From positions 1,028,501 to 1,092,500 of the forward strand of contig JAZGTN010000170.1 in NCBI GenBank assembly GCA_037783415.1: DNA of 64,000 nt, in the 5' to 3' direction. A program made the position numbers and the translations under genes. The stretch comes from Leptasterias polaris. Its lineage: Eukaryota; Echinodermata; Asteroidea; Forcipulatida; Asteriidae. Position 1 is the first letter of the stretch. Every line of letters begins with the position of its first letter. Shown in pieces: positions 61,495 through 64,000 of the stretch. The notes beneath the pieces were generated by a model, which saw nothing but the letters and a program-made list of their open reading frames with translations, was not told where the DNA came from and ran no database searches.

Positions 61495-64000
61495 GTTGGA
61501 TTTGAACGGCGGCCGTAACTTAATTTCCCCGCTAGGTGGCACTATACTACCATTAGTTCTGTGTGCAACAAGCCCCAAATACAGAATGCTAAAAATGCTA
61601 TTCAAATACTCAAACAAATATTTAAAGTCTCTCAGCTGCTTGAAAACAATTCAAATATATGTTCTGACAACTAAACATAATTTTTTAATAGTTTATCCGT
61701 TTAACTGTTGAGCTTGAGGCCGGCTCATCCAAAAACATGAACACCAAGAACGAGTAAACTGGTGATGGAAAACACAACGTTTGAAAGAGAGCCATGGTGG
61801 GCCCACCCAGCTCCACGTTGAAAGTTAACAACCAGGCTTAGGGGCACAATATTTGATCATTTTTCCAAAAATCCTTAAAAGTCGTGAGTTCAAAATCTTC
61901 GTATACAGACAAAGATTTGGGTTTACATTTTATTCATGCGGCTTCCAACAGTGGCACAGTTAGATTGCCCGAAGAAATTTAGTAGAATTTATGGTCAAAA
62001 TGGTGCTACTTGTCTATGTTCAGAACAAAGCTCTAAAGTTTAACATTATTTGTCTTATGATAAGGCCTAGGCTTACCCATCTGATGTCAATGTTAAGTCT
62101 TATTTTACTTCATTCACCTGTTTGGCATTAAAGTTGCATTTGCAGAGAGTTTTTTTTATCGAAACGAATTTTAACAGATGCTGATTCAAATCGAAAAACG
62201 AACACAAGAACTCTCGCATAATGCCACGGACAATGCACAAAAAACAAGTGTAGACCCTTACGTGCAAATTTATTTATGCCTGGCTGGTAGACGTGAGTTT
62301 GGGATCCACCAACACTTAATTTTTAGTTTTTAATTAACTACCACTTATCAATTTTTTCGAATCTATAAAAAGAAGTTATGATTTAAATCTATACTTACGG
62401 GTGAAATCGGCCAGAAGGTGAACCCAGCATCTTTAAAGGCACAGTACACATTTGGTAATGACTCTGAAAATTAATGGCAATAAAAACTTACTTGGTAAGA
62501 AGTACAGCAGCTTTGGGTATGTATAATGAATATTGAGAAGCTTTTAACTTCGCAGTACTACGGTTATGGAAAAATAAATCACTTTTTATTCCCCAAAATT
62601 TGAATCTGAGAAGCGTTTCTGTCAGAAACGTTTCTCAGACTGTGTATTCCTATGGGGAATGTTCTTCCTGCGTGGAAATATTCGCTCCGGTTTTTCGGTG
62701 ATATCTCAAAAACGCGACCACCTTTTGAAGTGAAATTTTCACAGGTTAGTTTTATTGTATGTACCTACATTTATATAGGATTAACACAATCAGTAGGCTC
62801 CAATTACCAAACGTATGCAGCACCTTTAAGGTAGAATTCAGTTCACATTCTACTGAGTATGTCTTGATGGTATCTTATCATATTATCAATGTAGCCTATA
62901 ATAGGCCTAATGTCGTCAAATTTGAAAAAAATCTGTTTCAACTTACAAGAAAAATGTGTAATAAAGGGAGCCACAACATTGGTTTCACCACAACAAAACG
63001 AACAATTAAAACAGAAACAATCATAAGGAAAGAGTGTTCACGGTGGTGAGAATGATTATTAGGCCTAACCCCTAATTCCACGAAGTGACTTGCCATGATT
63101 GAAATTGTATGAGGTATCGTGCAGGCAGATACACCCTTGGTCCTTATCCTGCATCAATCTCAAAACGCACCTTGTGCTGTCGTCTGAGACTGCTTGGTGT
63201 TGACAACCAAACGAGGATAATTTGTTGTAAAAACTGCTAACTTGCATGGGGGGGAACCTGAGTCTTTCCATCATTAACTCATCATTCAAATTATAATTAT
63301 GGCATGGCAGATATAACCTTTAGTCAATGGGGAATTATATTTTGGTAACGTCGAAGAGACCGTTTGTAAAATTTCAAATAATGTGCCTCCCAGTTTCCAG
63401 TCGAATGCTAGTAAGTTTGTTCAGTCTGTGTGTGGTAATACAAATTCTGGATGACGACCAATCAGCTGATAGTGATAAGGTTTCATGAGGTAGATAGCAA
63501 CTGCAAAAGTAGAAGCACTTCGGGTCCCTAGAAATAGAGCGTGAACTGAAGACAACCGTGTACAGATTTCGGCTGCAAGGGATTTAAAATCCATTGCAAT
63601 TTAGGTATGACACCAAGGTTTGCCACTATGTAAAACAAATAATTGTGTCATTCTGGATTTGCCGGCACCTCTGCACAATTTAGATTTTTTTGTATCCTTT
63701 TTTCGATCAAGATATTCCTCCAAAAAAGTAAAATGTTCTTGGGACACTTCCGGTTAATGTAGAAACGATGCAAACGTACTTCGTGAGCCGAAAGCTTTTG
63801 GCATGGAGCAACTTTGCCATCTTTAGACGAAAGCGAGACCGTAGCTATATTGTGGGTTCTTTCCTGACGTGATACAACAGTGATGAGCAGAATGGGAGAA
63901 TACTGCGTGTCAGTGTCGTAACCAAGACATAAATAATTGGAGGGGTGGGGGGGGGGGATACAAGCTATCCAGCGTGCCAGAGATCCTCTCATGGAGGAGA
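61495..64000. promoter_or_regulatory. Region upstream of KIFBP, probable promoter
   Basis: No exon was seen on either strand. Directly before the KIFBP start is a short GC pocket (61504-61520, minus strand acggccgccgttc) with no TATA box, compatible with a broad housekeeping-type promoter (inference). Further upstream lie a TTAA-flanked MITE (62437-62825) and a G run near 63940. The other parts show nothing recognisable. The transcription start cannot be placed. Confidence 0.4.
62437..62825. mobile_element. TTAA-flanked MITE (family P2), upstream of KIFBP
   Basis: 389 bp between TTAA at 62433-62436 and 62826-62829. Ends AGGCACAGTACACATTTGGT and the inverted counterpart ACCAAACGTATGCAGCACCT. 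A 16-bp palindrome arm (TCTGAGAAGCGTTTCT, inverted AGAAACGTTTCTCAGA) sits at 62608-62642. Confidence 0.75.

Noticed and set aside
61495..61617. Longer KIFBP N terminus starting at an upstream ATG
   Set aside because: The extra residues (MFEYLNSIFSILYLG...) are hydrophobic and unlike any KIFBP N terminus. The GC pocket before 61494 fits a 5' UTR better.
63648..63992. Possible gene divergent from KIFBP
   Set aside because: The frame is on the same strand as KIFBP, includes a G-homopolymer-derived run and shows no conserved motif.

Overview
The window is animal nuclear DNA. It has long introns, GT-AG splice sites, many short non-autonomous DNA transposons and tRNA-derived SINEs, and no operons or ribosome binding sites. 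It holds two protein genes in a convergent (tail-to-tail) arrangement. Both match vertebrate orthologues along the length that can be read, but they have an invertebrate-deuterostome look. The gene divergence and the dominant repeats (foldback elements starting GGGCCCAATTTCATAG, TTAA-flanked MITEs, SINEs with a GTGGCCGAGCGGT head) suggest an echinoderm, most likely a sea star. The taxon is an inference; no search was run.

Plus strand, 6431-41337: the 3' half of an unconventional class V myosin gene. Nineteen exons were assembled by hand. All phases agree and they join into one 928-codon frame ending in TGA. They cover the distal coiled coil, a Ser/Glu-rich break, the medial coiled coil and the complete C-terminal globular cargo-binding tail with its DIL domain. 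The motor head, neck and proximal coiled coil must lie 5' of the window, so bases 1-6430 are read as intron. One exon (20920-21021) is a symmetric 102-nt cassette. It sits where vertebrate MYO5A carries its alternatively spliced exon F.

Minus strand, 61494-49018: a complete KIF-binding protein gene (KIFBP/KBP) with sixteen coding exons and 631 residues, close to the 621 of the human protein. Two exons (65 and 38 nt) are very short. A Ser/Thr/Asn-rich insert of about 60 residues sits in the middle of the protein.

The two genes are separated by 7.7 kb (41338-49017). That interval holds the probable 3' UTRs, nested MITEs, a recent 400-bp-period tandem duplication, SINEs and a decayed CR1-like LINE fragment. 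The 2.5 kb upstream of KIFBP holds its promoter region and a TTAA-flanked MITE.

Both genes act in cytoskeletal transport: myosin V carries cargo on actin, and KIFBP restrains kinesins. The neighbourhood is suggestive, but nothing in the sequence shows a functional link. The most unusual non-coding structure is transposon termini placed within a few bases of splice sites, including one that supplies part of the KIFBP exon 2 donor.
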